From contig CAJZBQ010000058.1 in the NCBI GenBank assembly GCA_914767885.1, positions 569,501-633,500 of the forward strand: DNA of 64,000 nt, written 5' to 3'. Both the position numbers and the translations under genes were made by a program. The notes under the pieces are model-generated. The model was given only the letters and a program-made list of their open reading frames with translations, was not told the origin of the DNA and did not search any database. This document shows positions 25,493-36,734 of the stretch, piece after piece. How positions within the stretch are numbered: position 1 is the stretch's first letter; every line of letters starts with the position of its first letter. This stretch comes from Blepharisma stoltei (lineage: Eukaryota; Ciliophora; Heterotrichea; Heterotrichida; Blepharismidae).

Positions 25493-26557
25493 ATGGAATC
25501 ATCAATTTTTGAGGTTGATGGGTCTTTATATGAAGGGGGTGGCCAAATAATGAGAGTCGCTTTATGTTTAGGGATTATTAAACAAATTCCAGTCACAATC
25601 AAAAATATTCGTGCTGGCCGTGATAGGCCTGGTCTTGCCCGAAGCCATCTTGCTTCAGTTCTGATCTTACAGCAAATCTGCAACGGTCGCTTAGAAAACG
25701 CAGAGCTTGGGTCGACTACATTAACATTATACCCTAGCCAAATCTCTTCAGGGACTTTTATAGCTGATTGTGGCTCTTCAGGAAGCATAACCCTTATGCT
25801 CCAAGCAATCCTTCCTGTATTAATAAAAACTTCTTCAATATTGATTTTACGTGTACTTTTAATTTAGGGCGGCACTGATGTCCCGTTTTCTCCAACGACA
25901 CATTTTATTCAAAATTCTCTGCAGCCATTTCTAAATAAAATCGGGGTAAAATTCAGCTATGAAGTAAAAAGGTATGGATTTAACCCTATAGGAAGAGGAG
26001 AAGTAGAAGTTCGTACTGAGCTTTGTGAGGAAATTAATGGAATTGATATTTTATATAATAAAATTTCAAGAAATATTGAAGCAGAAATAGTATATAGCAG
26101 AAAAAGCAAAGGAAATATGAACTATGATGAAGAAATAAGGAAAGTTGTTGAGAGAGTTGGTAAGAGATATACAGTAAATGAGCTAGAAGTTAATAGAGAA
26201 ATAATAAGTGTAAGAGAAGTCGATGCGGAATGCCATGGGGTAGTGGTAAATGTATGAAATAAAAGCGAAAATGGATGCTTTTACCACAAATCTGAGGTTG
26301 GAATTTTTAAAGGAAAAAATGAATGGGAGAAACCATGTAGAGATCTGAAAAATTGCATAGAATCGGAAGCTTGCATCTGTGAAGAGTTGCAGGACCAGCT
26401 TTTAATATTTTTAGCAATGGCAAGTAGCCCTTCGAGAATAAAAATTAATCAGGCTACTGATCATTCTTTAGCTGTAATTGAGTTAATAAACAGGGTTGGC
26501 TTGGCAAGAATTTCAATGAATGAAGGGATTTTGGAAATAATTCCGCAGTCTAGGTAA
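25493..26557 (+). CDS. RTCA: RNA 3'-terminal phosphate cyclase
   Basis: 349 residues, with one 15-nt intron at 25853-25867 (GTACTTTTAATTTAG). The family signature is clear: YEGGGQIMRVAL near the N-terminus, IRAGRDRPGLARSHL, GSTTLTLYPSQISSG, and RGGTDVPFSPTTHF directly after the intron. QATDHSLAVIEL near the C-terminus holds the histidine expected to be adenylylated. The enzyme converts RNA 3'-phosphate ends to 2',3'-cyclic phosphates via an AMP intermediate; the conserved His and Arg favour a catalytic RTCA over RCL1. TGA codes Trp at VVNVWNKS. Confidence 0.88.
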
Positions 26558-26679
26558 TTTATGCTTTACATAATAATGTTCTATAATGATTATTTCAGTT
26601 CTAACGATAAATTTAAATCTTTATACTTTATCTAGCATAATGTAGGCACTTTATAAACTGGTTATTATATGTCTTTTTA

Positions 26680-26751
26680 AGCGAAGTGGCGCAGTGGAAG
26701 CGTGCTGGGCTCATAACCCAGAGGTCGATGGATCGAAACCATTCTTCGCTA
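26680..26751 (+). tRNA. Initiator tRNA-Met (CAT)
   Basis: A complete cloverleaf: acceptor AGCGAAG/CTTCGCT, anticodon stem CTGGG/CCCAG with loop CTCATAA (anticodon CAT), T-arm ATGG-ATCGAAA-CCAT. The A1-T72 pair, three G-C pairs closing the anticodon stem and AUCG in the T-loop are eukaryotic initiator features. A T-rich run (26754 on) follows as a pol III terminator. No intron. Confidence 0.95.
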
Positions 26752-26757
26752 CTTTTT

Positions 26758-27286
26758 ATTGTTTTTGCTTTTTTAAAAATGAAAATGCTTTAATAAGCTA
26801 ATGAATAGAGAAGCAGGCTTTGTTTTTGGATTACTAGAATTATTTGATAGAAAATTGTTAGTGAGAAGGCATAGTAAATTTTAATATAACATTGAGTTAA
26901 ATTGATCGCAAGCAATATTTTTTCTCAAATCATCTTAGAAGTAGTTAAAGGACTGAGAAGGCAAATATCTGCATATAGCGCTATGTGCTTTATAGCTTTT
27001 TTAGTTATATTATAGCCTTGAACGACATTTAGCTCGCTGGGCCAGCAAGTTTCGCTGCAACTTCTGGATTAGTTCATCTCAATAGGTTCGATACTATTTC
27101 CGCGAGTTGACAATGAACATATGTCTGCCATTTGTCAATTCGCAGAGTTGGTATGTCAGCCTATTGAAACTAACCAGCTCCACGAAAGTTGCTAGCCCAG
27201 GATGAGATAAATGCCGTCCTGGACTATACCTAATCAGCCCTGACCATTTTCTCAAAAGTATGGACTCAATCAGATAATAATAGGAC
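26758..27286. other. Intergenic region containing a palindromic element
   Basis: About 530 bp between the tRNA and the RCC1 fusion gene. The first 250 bp are AT-rich without features; the second half is the inverted repeat listed separately. No gene seen. Confidence 0.5.
27011..27228. repeat. 218-bp imperfect palindrome with TATAGCC termini
   Basis: Left arm TATAGCCTTGAACGACATTT pairs imperfectly with the right arm, which on the other strand reads TATAGTCCAGGACGGCATTT. Both arms continue for about 100 bp through CATCTCAATAGG- and CAGCAA-type blocks. It resembles the IES at 541-1302 at its ends, but lies between genes. Confidence 0.7.
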
Positions 27287-29559
27287 ATGGACTATTTTCA
27301 AAGAACTCCAAATGCTGTGATTTGCATTATTTTTTCCTATTTAAATTCCACAGAAGTCGCAAGACTCGCTTCGCTAAACAAATTATTTTACGAATGCACC
27401 AGCGAATGCCTATACAACATCTTCACACAAATGGGATGGGGCAATCCAAAAATTTCAGAAGCAATTCAAGCATTTGGACAGATTTACAGTAAGCAAGTGA
27501 TCGTTTATAAAGACTGGGACTCAGATCTTATCCAGCAAGTCCAATTCCCAGGGCTAAGAAGTGTTAAGGAAATCAAATTTGGGAACCTCCATACCGCGAT
27601 TCTAAAGCATGATGGAGTCGTTCTGTCAGATCTAGGAAAAAATGAAGTCACTCCCTGCATGTACAACATAAAGCAAATCGAATGCAACATGGATAGAATT
27701 ATTGGCCTTACTGAATTCAATAAAATAGAATGCTTGTCAGTCATAGGCGGGCAGCTCATAAAATCCAATTGGGAAGGTGAAGGAAAAATCACCGCGATCG
27801 CTGTTGGAGCTTCGTTTTTTGTAGGAACTGAAGAAGGAAGAGTTTTTGCGTTCAGCGAAACCCTTTCAGCAGAAGTCAACTTTGCGACGCCTAACACAGC
27901 TGCAATTAAAGACTTAAAAGCCACTCCAAAGGTTCTGCTTATTTTAACAGTCACAGGCAAGCTTTATCAATGTGAACTTTTCAATTTTACAGCTACACAG
28001 CTATTCCCTACAAAATTCATTGCATTGATAGCACTTGGCTATTCACACTCTATTGCTCTAGCTAGAGAAGAATTCCCACCGCTGAAAGATTGAAATTCTC
28101 AGTTTCTGTGTGAATGGATGCAAAAAGTCGGCTTTGAAGACTGCTGCAGACTAATCACAAACCATCAAATAGCAGGAAGTGAACTAGATAATATGGATGA
28201 AAATTATCTTTTTGAGACTTTAGGGATTAAAGAAGCAAATAGAAGAAACAAATTAAATCTGGAACTCAGTAGAGTTAAAAACTCAAGTGTTTCTATTAGC
28301 TGTGAACTATATGGCTGGGGCAAAAATTTAGAAATGCAAATTTGTACAGATACAAATATAGTGAAAAAGCCAGTGAAAATGAATTTACCTGAGTTTTACG
28401 CTGAAGAAACTATTAAAGCAATTCATTGCAATAAATTTTTTACATTTTTATTTATACTTATTTTAACTGTAGTGTTTAAAAAGATTAATAAGAATTATGC
28501 TGCTATCTTTCAAAACTTAGTTCTTAGTTAAAATTACAGATAAACTCCCTGTAATACTCGAAACCTGTATATACCTCGACTTGATTCGTTGGGGTTAACT
28601 CCTCTCCTCCTGAGGATCGCTTCAAACGGAGAGTAAGGTAGGATTGTTTCACCATGCTGTACGTGAGCAGGGTTCAGCATTCAGAAAATTCGAAAAACAC
28701 ATTTACTGGTCACCTGTCGGCCATGATGGAAATTCGAAGTCCTAGATGCAACGCCTGGTATCGCGCTAGAGAATGATTCCGATTGACCAGAAGGAACCTC
28801 AATGGAGTTGCTGGGAGTCCCCTTTCCAACTCTGAACTCCATCTCCCTTTGAGGTAAAACCTTGGCCTGGGATGAGCTCCGATCGGCCTAATTCGACATT
28901 GCACTCCGCCAAATCAAATGAAACCTGTCCGGATATACATTAACGAGCGCCCATCCTCCCCTTCCACAAGGTCTCTGTGTCGCCCCCAGCTACAGGTGTT
29001 AAGAGTGTGGGTTCTTTCAAAGATTTACAACTGCATATTTAACCAAAAAGCTATACAAGTTTTGGAAGGATTTTTGTAAAAGGAGGAGTGCCTTTCCGAA
29101 AGCTCACAAAAGACGAAAAAAAGAATTTTGTGCACTGGAGAACAATAGAAGACAAATTTTCTCAAAATTCCAATTGCAATATTTTATCAATATCAACCTC
29201 TACATATCAAATAGGAATCATATATAAAAATTTTTCAAAGAAAACTAGAGAAAAAACAAGAATGAGCATGGGTGATGACGTATTGAATGAAATCTTGAAA
29301 AATCCAAGATGGAATCCATCAGAGTTTGTGATACAATATTTTATTTTATTTTATAAATTAAAAATAGCATAAACATTAATTTCGATAATTTTTCCCATTT
29401 GTGATAGGGTATACTGACAGATTTTTAGGCATTTTAGAACTTTCCGCAATTGAATTTAGTCAAAGCGAAATTATTAAGCATAGGATCCAATACTTCAAAA
29501 GAAATGGAGAAATTGTTTGGGATCGACGCACGAGATTAGATCTAATGAAAATAAATTAA
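27287..29559 (+). CDS. RCC1-repeat/SAM/MJ1316 (DUF504) fusion protein, reconstructed
   Basis: 532 residues after removing IESs 28455-29055 and 29334-29406 (net 1599 nt). The N-terminal 45 residues are F-box-like (AVICIIFSYLNSTEVARLAS). RCC1-like repeats follow (HTAILKHDGVV, FFVGTEEGRVFAFS, HSIALAREE), then a SAM-like helical block (WMQKVGFEDCCRL, NLFETLGIKEANRRNKL region), then a further RCC1 repeat (CELYGWGKN, KFFTFLFTSFGRIFVKGG). The C-terminus is a complete MJ1316/DUF504 domain (NPRWNPSEFVIGYTDRFLG, KHRIQYFKRNGEIVWDRR), a family linked to RNA end recognition and repair. Both IES junctions fall inside conserved motifs, which supports the reconstruction. An E3-adaptor-type scaffold with an RNA module is a guess. 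Confidence 0.8.
28455..29055 (-). mobile_element. 601-bp IES carrying a retroelement copy
   Basis: TA-bounded. Removal restores an RCC1 repeat (FTFLFTSFGRIFVKGG). Its core, about 28530-29045, is a minus-oriented retroelement homologous to 53491-54052 (shared ACACCTGTAG, TATCCGG, GAGCTCAT and CCAAGGTTTTACCTC blocks), with an AACTAAG-type tail at the left. No clean target duplication remains. Either the retroelement sits in an older IES, or its duplication has decayed. Confidence 0.72.
29334..29406. mobile_element. 73-bp IES
   Basis: An AT-rich insert flanked by GTGATA on both sides. Removal creates EFVIGYTDRFLG, a signature of the MJ1316/DUF504 domain. Confidence 0.88.
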
Positions 29560-29573
29560 AAATAAATAAAAAT

Positions 29574-31657
29574 ATGTTCAATGAAGCATATGATTTAAAA
29601 GCTGACCTGAACATATGCATGCAAACATTAAATTCAGAAAAATTTAGAGAGCTTTTAAATTTAGCAAGAATTGATTTATATAAACTGACTGACCATTTAG
29701 GGTTTAATATTTTCCACGATATCGCATCTTGTATAATAAAAGAAGAAAAACTTGCTGAATATTTAGAAATCTTAAAAAAAGCCTTTGTAGAGAGATATCC
29801 TGATGACTGGCAAACAATGATTCTCCCAATGCTGAACTCTCAGGCTGTTCATGATAGAAATTCTCCTCTGCACTGTGCAATCCTAAATAACAGAAAAGTA
29901 AAAAATATATAGAAAATCATTGAAGAATTCATTAAATTAGGATCAAACTTTAGACTGAAAAACGTTCACGGACAAAATGTAATGCATTTATCTGTAATTG
30001 CTGGAAATATACAACTATTAGCCTATTTCAAATACAAACACGGAATGCCTATCAATGAGCTTGATAATGATGGAAAGAGCCTTCTTCATCTCGCAATTTC
30101 GAATAATAATGAATATATTTTATCGCTACTACTAACATGGATAGACGATTTAGAGATAAAAGATAAAGAAGGCCGAACACCTTTACATGCCGCTGTGCTT
30201 TCTAGGGAATACTATTTAGTTAGAAGTCTCCTTGTTGCTGGAGCTAAAAGGAAAGCTAGAGATAACAGCGGCGTTACTCCCCTAGATTTAGCAATTCAAA
30301 ATGGCGCTTTCGAGTTGATAAGGATGCTGGTAATTTAGATTTAGAAAGAACCATTAGTGATCTGCAAGCTTAATCCTTGCCAGTCTCCATTGAAGCCTAT
30401 GGAGAAGACTTTTAGTGCTTATATTTTGTATATTTTTATATTCGTATCAAGGTATGGCTTGGTGTTTTATTTTATGCTCCCTCACTATCCTGTGCATGTT
30501 ATTATTATTTCTTGCATTATTTTTATTATGTCATTTTTATCTTTTTTTTTAGTCAGTTGTATGAATCCTGGATATCTATATCAAAAGCCAGATCAAGATT
30601 TACTTGTAAGTTTAATATAGACTCTATATGAAAAAATACATCCAGAGTTTTTATGTCCGAAGTGTATAGTTAAGCGAACTAGAACTACTAACTCCCACCT
30701 TGTTTAGCGAGCAAAAAAAATTAGCCTGAAAGCTATCAAGATTAAGCTTTTTAATATATATACAAAAATTATATAAAAATATTTAAGGAATTAATTTGAA
30801 ATATTTGAAATAAAAAACTTTATTAATTTTTAACATTAGACTCCCGAAAGCAGCTTTTTAAAAAATTGATATAATTTGCTCAAGATTCCATTATTATAGT
30901 CATTAATTATTAAAAAATCTTTTTGCTAGCTAAATGTGGGTATTCCTCTATGACTTTGCTTGCTAACTCGGTGAAGTAAGCATTGCCAGCACTGTGGTAG
31001 ATGTGTAGGCTACTTTTAAATGTTAATTATTTATGTAATAAATAAATTATATAAATTCGCGAAAAAATTATTATTAAAAGCATAAATATTTAAGAAAAAT
31101 TTTGGAGCCTATGTGTTGATCGATATGATCATCATTGTCCATGAATTCGTAATTGTGTAGGAAGAAAAAACTATAGAGTTTTTATCTGATTTATCACTAT
31201 TTGCTTGATTGACTTCACATATCATATCGTTATAAGTCTCCTCGAATTTTTCAAAGTCTTCCATAGCGAATTTAAAAGTTTTGAGTCCAATTCAGAATTC
31301 CATAGTGCTGCGACCTTGATGATTTGTATTATAAATTTTATTTGCATGCTATTTATTATTCCAGTAGTTTATATCCAATATACAAATATTTTAAGAAAGA
31401 CGACTACACATGAAAGGTTTGCATATCATAAGGAAAACAGGTCGACATTTATAAGTATTGATATTACAAATATGCCATCTGCAAGTGAAACAACAGAAAG
31501 GGCGTCAATAGCAATGAAAGAAGCCAATGAATTTGAAAATTTCCAAAAAATGCGTAAAGATTCAAAAATTTCATGCTGGAAAAGATTCAAAAAAAGAAAA
31601 TCAAGCAACTTAAGTCTCTCAACTGTCATAGAAAAATCCCTTATTAATGATATGTAA
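29574..31657 (+). CDS. Ankyrin-repeat DHHC palmitoyltransferase, reconstructed
   Basis: About 548 residues. The N-terminal half has ankyrin repeats (DRNSPLHCAIL, NGQNVMHLSV-type, GKSLLHLAIS, GRTPLHAAVL, GVTPLDLAIQNG). Transmembrane helices flank a DHHC cysteine-rich domain: [44 protein letters not shown] (Trp by TGA). This is the HIP14/Akr1 layout: S-acylation of proteins, probably at Golgi or plasma membrane. Three 15-nt introns: 29898-29912, 30330-30344, 30606-30620. Two IESs: 30691-30978 (MITE) and 31008-31111. The second TA junction leaves two extra residues before DRYDHHC (see findings). The thioesterase gene that removes palmitate lies next downstream. Confidence 0.85.
30691..30978 (+). 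mobile_element. MITE-type IES, 288 bp
   Basis: It starts TA-ACTCCCACC and ends GGTGAAG-TA, with a degraded core. The junction ACT A|AG CAT TGC restores TTKHCQHC in the DHHC cysteine-rich domain. Confidence 0.82.
31008..31111. mobile_element. 104-bp IES with short inverted ends
   Basis: An AT-rich insert beginning GGCT and ending AGCC-TA. It has an additional TGTGT direct repeat at the two borders. TA excision keeps the frame but yields [12 protein letters not shown]; collapse of the TGTGT repeat would yield the canonical [11 protein letters not shown]. Confidence 0.6.
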
Positions 31658-32224
31658 ATTTTTAAGTAATGATTTTAATTAATTTAAATTTATCTCTATC
31701 TTTTAATAGAGTTTGAAGTGATAAAATTTAATTATATTAAAATAATTTAACTTTCAGGATAAAAATTAAACGAGAAAGAGGTTTGAAGGCCAATTTCAAT
31801 TTTTGCGTAGACTTGAGATGCTAAATAAATTTCAACTGATAAGATTGTGCAATGATTAAGGATTTTAAATTATTTTTTTAATACAATCAATATAAATAAA
31901 ATAATTTTGACTGGCTCATCTTAATTTAAATTAAATCAATGAATGAGCACCATAAATCAAAAAATAAGAGTAGTAAAAATTGTAAGCCAATTTATCTGAA
32001 ATCATTTTTACAATTGAGATACGGCTCAAATAATGTTTAAACTTATGAAGCTCATTATCATAATTTCTAAAAGTGCTATTAACTTCAAATTTAGTCAAAA
32101 AAGATCTATTCACTCACTTACACAAAATTAAATATTTGAGAGCAAGTAATTAGTCTTTCTATCAAAAATTTCTAAAGTAAAACGTTCACGCTTAATATTC
32201 TGAATTATTATTAGTTGAATAATT
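31658..32224. other. Intergenic AT-rich region
   Basis: 567 bp between the DHHC and thioesterase genes. Short minus-strand ORF potential of about 60 codons exists at 31931-32113 but has no distinguishing feature. No MITE or palindrome recognised. Confidence 0.45.
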
Positions 32225-33646
32225 ATGAAGGCCATCTTAATTTGTTGTCTTTTGATTCTAGTGGCCAGCCACGAAAGTGATTACCAAAACCTACTTTATG
32301 GAATTTTGCAAGGATCAGAACTTATCACTCCTATTACTCCTCTAAATTGTAAAACATTAATATCCCGTTTCCAAAAACCTTATTTATTTGACAGGCCTTG
32401 AAAAAAGGTGATTTCTGATACAAGCGTGCTTTCAGAAACTTGCGGATTTAATGCTGCTTATGAGACTTTGCAAGGCTTTATGCAATTTCCTCAAATTTTT
32501 GAAAAATTCCTTATAAAACTTGATGATTCTATTGAAAATGATAGACTTTTCCCTGCCGTCGAAGCCGGAACATCGCGCAGGAGGCGCACGTTGGAGATCA
32601 AAGCCAGCTGTCCCAGCAACTGGTGGGCCCCGAGCGACGAGAGCGTGGTGGTAGTCCTGGAAGAGCAACCCCGTAGGAGACGTTAAACGTCATGGTTAAT
32701 AAGTTTAAGTTAAGATAGACTTTTCCCTGAAAGCAACCTACAAAAATACGGGATATCAGTAGGAATGATTATGAAGCCCTTTTTGGCTTTGGTTATACCT
32801 ACTGTGCTGGACTTTGAGTTTTCTAACAAATTTATGTCCTTGAAATCAGGAAAGCATCCTATAGCGATTTTTCATGGCCTAGGTGATAGCTGTTATTACT
32901 CGGGAAATATTGAATTTACAGAATACATTCGCAAAAACGTTGGAACCTATACAAAATGCGTTGAAATTGGAGATGGGTCTAACAGCAGCTGGCTTGAGCC
33001 TTTCCAATCGCAAGCAATTCAAGCATGCGAAAGAATTAAAGAAGAAACAGAATATTCTAATGGACTTAGCATTATTGGCTTATCTCAAGGTGGATTAATT
33101 GCAAGATATATTGCAGAAGCATGTGGAGTTCCAGTTCATGTAATTGTAACAATAGGAACACCTCATATGGGAGTAGCAACCATGCCCTATTGTTTAAATG
33201 GATTTTACTGTGATGTCATAAATGATGTCACTAGTAAAGATGCCTATGGTCTTTTTAGTCAAAGTAATATAGGGCCTCCTGGGTACTTTAATGACCCAAA
33301 TAATTACGAAAGCTATTTAGAAAATAGCAGTTTCTTAGCTGATTTGAATAATGAGAAATTTATCAATACCACTTTTATAGAGAAAATGCAAAGCCTGAAC
33401 CATTTAGTTCTCATTAAATTTACAGAGGATTCTGCAATTTCTCCAATAGAAAGTGCATGGTTTGGGTACTTTGAAGGGGGAAATGTCGTCCCCTTTAATC
33501 AAACTAAAAGCTATTTAAAAAACACACTTGGACTACAGCAACTTTATTCCGAAAATAAGCTTCATTTTATTGAGATCGAAGGTGAGCATTTAAATTTCAA
33601 TGAAGAAGAGTTTACGGAACTGATTTTACCTTATCTTTTGGATTAA
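32225..33646 (+). CDS. PPT1: Palmitoyl-protein thioesterase, reconstructed
   Basis: 415 residues after removing the short retroelement with one duplication (174 bp). MKAILICCLLILVAS is a signal peptide. The alpha/beta hydrolase core shows HPIAIFHGLGDSC, the nucleophile elbow GLSQGGLIARYIAE, and VTIGTPHMGV; the late GEHLNF block holds the likely catalytic His, and NHLVLIKFTEDSAISP precedes it. PPT1 removes fatty acids from S-acylated proteins in lysosomes. The N-terminal 130 residues are longer than in animal PPT1 and contain Cys pairs; this part holds the retroelement (IENDRLFP-ESNLQKYG). TGA codes Trp at DRPWKKV. Confidence 0.88.
32556..32713 (+). mobile_element. Truncated retroelement copy, 158 bp
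   Basis: It lies between perfect 16-bp direct repeats GATAGACTTTTCCCTG (32540-32555 and 32714-32729). Much more GC-rich than the gene. It ends with a TTTAAG/TTAAG tail. Its small size suggests 5' truncation. Deletion with one repeat restores the thioesterase frame; the repeat contains GATAG, so TA excision gives the same product. Confidence 0.85.
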
Positions 33647-35024
33647 TTTAATAGTTAAATTCGAAGCCACTTTAATTAACTCTATTTTTAAACTAATCCT
33701 GCTATAAATTGTTATAAATCTACATTCTTTATATATATTAATGATAAAAATGCATTAAAGCGAAGTGGACAGTTTCACTTATCTGCCCAGCCAATTTAAA
33801 AAATAAATTATTTTATTATTCCTTTTTTTGTTTTTTGCAATCTTTTCCTTGTCTGTTATTCTCAAGTCTTAGCAAGCGTTTACCAAAATATTCTCAAGTT
33901 TTCAATAACTCTACCTCTCGAAATCAACATTTCTGAATGTTTTATGACTTAAGAAAAAGCCAAGCAGTTTTCGGCTTTCTCTCTAATTTAAGCCTTCCAA
34001 TGAAGAAACAGCAACCACTAGCATTTTTTTCGAAATTCGCACAAAAAAGTGTATAAGTATGATGGTAGATGACGAAAATACCAAAAATATTAAATTATTA
34101 TGAGAGAGATTACGGTTAGAGAGGGTTAAAACGGGGTTTATTTCAGCCTCTAGTCAGTCAAGCTTCAACTTCACACTTCATGTGACGCTAAGCATGAAAG
34201 CCACCTAACGCCCTTTTCCTTCTGAATCACCAAAAATGGTGAAGTCGTCAGTCTAAGGGGGAGACTCACCCGAGCCTGCTTAGGCCAAAAATTGCAGCAC
34301 AGACTCTCTTAACCCCTGCTAGCGCTCAGGATATGAGGGAAGCGTCTGCACTTCCTTCTGGAACTACCTCTGCCATTTGCAGGCAACATAATGATCCTCC
34401 AGAAGTGTCCGATTGGTGTTGCACCGTCGGTCCTCTTGCCTGTTGGTCGAGGGGAGGCCAGTCAGCCCAAGCCTGCGCCCCGCCCCTGAATCACTGCCAC
34501 CTACGACCCCGTGATTCTTCGAGGTCACTTTTTTATTTTGTTGTCCCAAATTCTGTTTTTTTTGTCGCTTCTAAGCCATCATGCGATGATTATTAATTAT
34601 TATGAATAGAATAAAGAGTTATGAGTGGAGAAAGGTACTCCTTATCGATTTTTTCCAATTATTTATACACAATAAGAAACATATGATAAGAATGATGCTG
34701 CTGCCGAGTATTTGCAGCTGTCATAAACAATTTAAAAAATTATGACTTGTTCTATAATTAGGTTTTATTGACAATACCTTATATGATACAATAAATAAAT
34801 AAAAAATAAAAATTTATTAACCAAGAACAATATGGTGTTAGGAATTTTTGTTGACTATAGATTTAATGAGACTAGGCTGTGGTAAAAATTAAAAGCGTTT
34901 TCTCTTTTAAATCAAAATTAAATCACTATTAAAAGTTGTTTAATTATCGATTTCATATTCTAGAAATTATATTAAAGTTATCATAATCACTGATCATAAT
35001 CTTTTCATTTTAAGAGTTAATTTA
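33647..35024. other. Intergenic region with a GC-rich insertion
   Basis: 1.38 kb between the thioesterase and sorting nexin genes, which converge. About 34103-34592 is GC-rich like the retroelement family and is flanked by an 11-bp AATTATTATGA direct repeat, but I could not align it confidently to the other copies. The remainder is AT-rich with no gene seen. Confidence 0.45.
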
Positions 35025-36717
35025 CTATATAAGCGCTTTTGAGTTATCAAGAGTATCGAGGAGCATCACCCAAACAGATTGCAATTTTGTATTATTTTCC
35101 ATAATTTTAGTTGAGAACTCACAAAAATTGTTAAAAGCTAAAAGTAAAAGCGCATTAGAAACTTTCATGCTTTGTGTCCTAGACTGATTATTAAAAATGC
35201 CATATCTTTGCTTAGTCAGGTTTATAAGGTCTAAAAGATCTTTTCCAGCTGGCTTATTTTTTTCTAAAAGATTTTTTTGTTTATTTGCGTTTTTTACATA
35301 ATCCTGATATACTTGATCTTTTTCTTTAATCAAATCAATTAAAACTGAGGGCTGATGTGATGAGTATTTTAAAACAGCAGCTAAATATTGATTTATAATA
35401 CTACTTTGATTTTTATTTATTTCTGCCCATTTTGAAAAGCTCTCTGAAGCCTTTCCATATAGATGCTTTTCTAATTTTAGATTTGGCGAAAAAATTTCAG
35501 GTAATTTTTCTAAACTTTTTGAAATTTCCGAAAAATTGACTATTGAAGAATTTAAAGCTGCTATTTGGTTTGCAATTTTTCCTGCTTCTTTAGACAATTT
35601 TTGAATTAAATTGGTATAGCGAGTAAAATATTCATTGATTCTTGGATAAAATTCATCATTTATATTATAATCGCAATTTATCATTCCATCTACAGAAAAT
35701 ATTCCTGTTAAATTAGCGCTTTTTCTCAATTTATTACTAGTCTGCTTTTTAAAGTCTTTAAATTCTTCAGGGTTTTCTTCTTTAAGAAATTTAATAAAAA
35801 TGGGGCTTCTTTTGACAAATTCAAAAGAATTCAAAGCTTCTAACTCTCTCCCCCTCCGTGAGTGAACAAAAAAATTTTGTTCACTCACAGTGGTTAATTT
35901 TTTTCGAAAATTTTAGAAAAATCCTAATTTGCAAAATTGGGAAGCAAATATTAATTTTAATTTATAAAATTTATGTTTTAAAACGCAATTTGTTTAAAAT
36001 TAAACAGAATTAGCTCGAGATTTCATTATACTAATTATCACTTATATATCAATTTTTTTTTCATAACAATTTTTTTCTATTAAAAAATTTTTGTTCACTC
36101 AGAGAGGATGGGTTTTTGGGCAAAAAATAGGGATTTTTCCAATGGTTTTGTTCACGGAGGGGGGAGAGTAAAAAAAATTCTAAAAATTTTTGCTGCTTTC
36201 CTAATTGAGAATCAGAAAATTTTACTTTGCATTTTTTATTTGGCAAATTTGGAATGTAATAGCTAGGAAATTGAACAGCCAAAGCATCTCGAAGCCATAT
36301 AAAATCTGGATATTTTCTGTTAACGTTTCATCCTATAGGTAAGGTGAGAACAGAGTAATCAATATGATATGATATTGATTTCCTATCTAGTCCGGGATCA
36401 GAAATTGAGATTAGCATTTTAGTTGCTTGGCCTGTCAATTCAGTAGGAAGTAATTCTTGACAACCAATTGTGTCATAAAGGCATTCCTGGCTATCAATGT
36501 TTTGACTACTTTCTGAAGTGCTATCGTGCTTTGAGTATAAAATTTGAAAATTCTCTACACAATTTTGAAGCTCTTCGAATGTCCAATTATCAATATCTGA
36601 ACTCTTCACTTTTTCGCAATATGAAATAAATGTTTCAGAATCAAAATTTTTCCCGATAATTTCATCATGCAAATATTCTTGCTTGGCCTTTCTCTGAGCT
36701 TCAATTTCACTCTCCAT
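35025..36717 (-). CDS. Sorting nexin (PX-BAR), reconstructed
   Basis: 454 residues after removing the MITE at 35843-36170. The PX domain is recognised by ISYHIDYSVLTLPIG, NVNRKYPDFIWLRDAL (Trp by TGA), FPSYYIPNLPNK and FLEALNSFEFVKRSPIFIKFL, covering phosphoinositide-binding positions (RKYPDF). A helical C-terminal half (residues about 250-450) fits a BAR domain. Such proteins bind PI3P and bend endosomal membranes in retromer-type transport. The MITE sits in the PX domain and its removal restores EFFLEALNSF. The start at MESEIEAQRK is 18 bp from the stop of the upstream lipase maturation factor gene. Confidence 0.87.
35843..36170 (+). mobile_element. MITE-type IES, 328 bp
   Basis: TA-ACTCTCTCCCCCTCCGTG at the left, CGGAGGGGGGAGAG-TA at the right, TAA on both sides, core nearly identical to the copy at 47599-47996. 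Confidence 0.9.
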
Positions 36718-36734
36718 TTATACCAAATATTTAT

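Noticed and set aside
32408-32686. Arg-rich C-terminus of an apparent short thioesterase ORF
   Set aside because: The tail is read-through into the 158-bp retroelement; the true frame resumes after the second duplication.
33755-33790. AGCGAAGTGG match to the start of the initiator tRNA
   Set aside because: Only about ten bases match and no cloverleaf can be formed.
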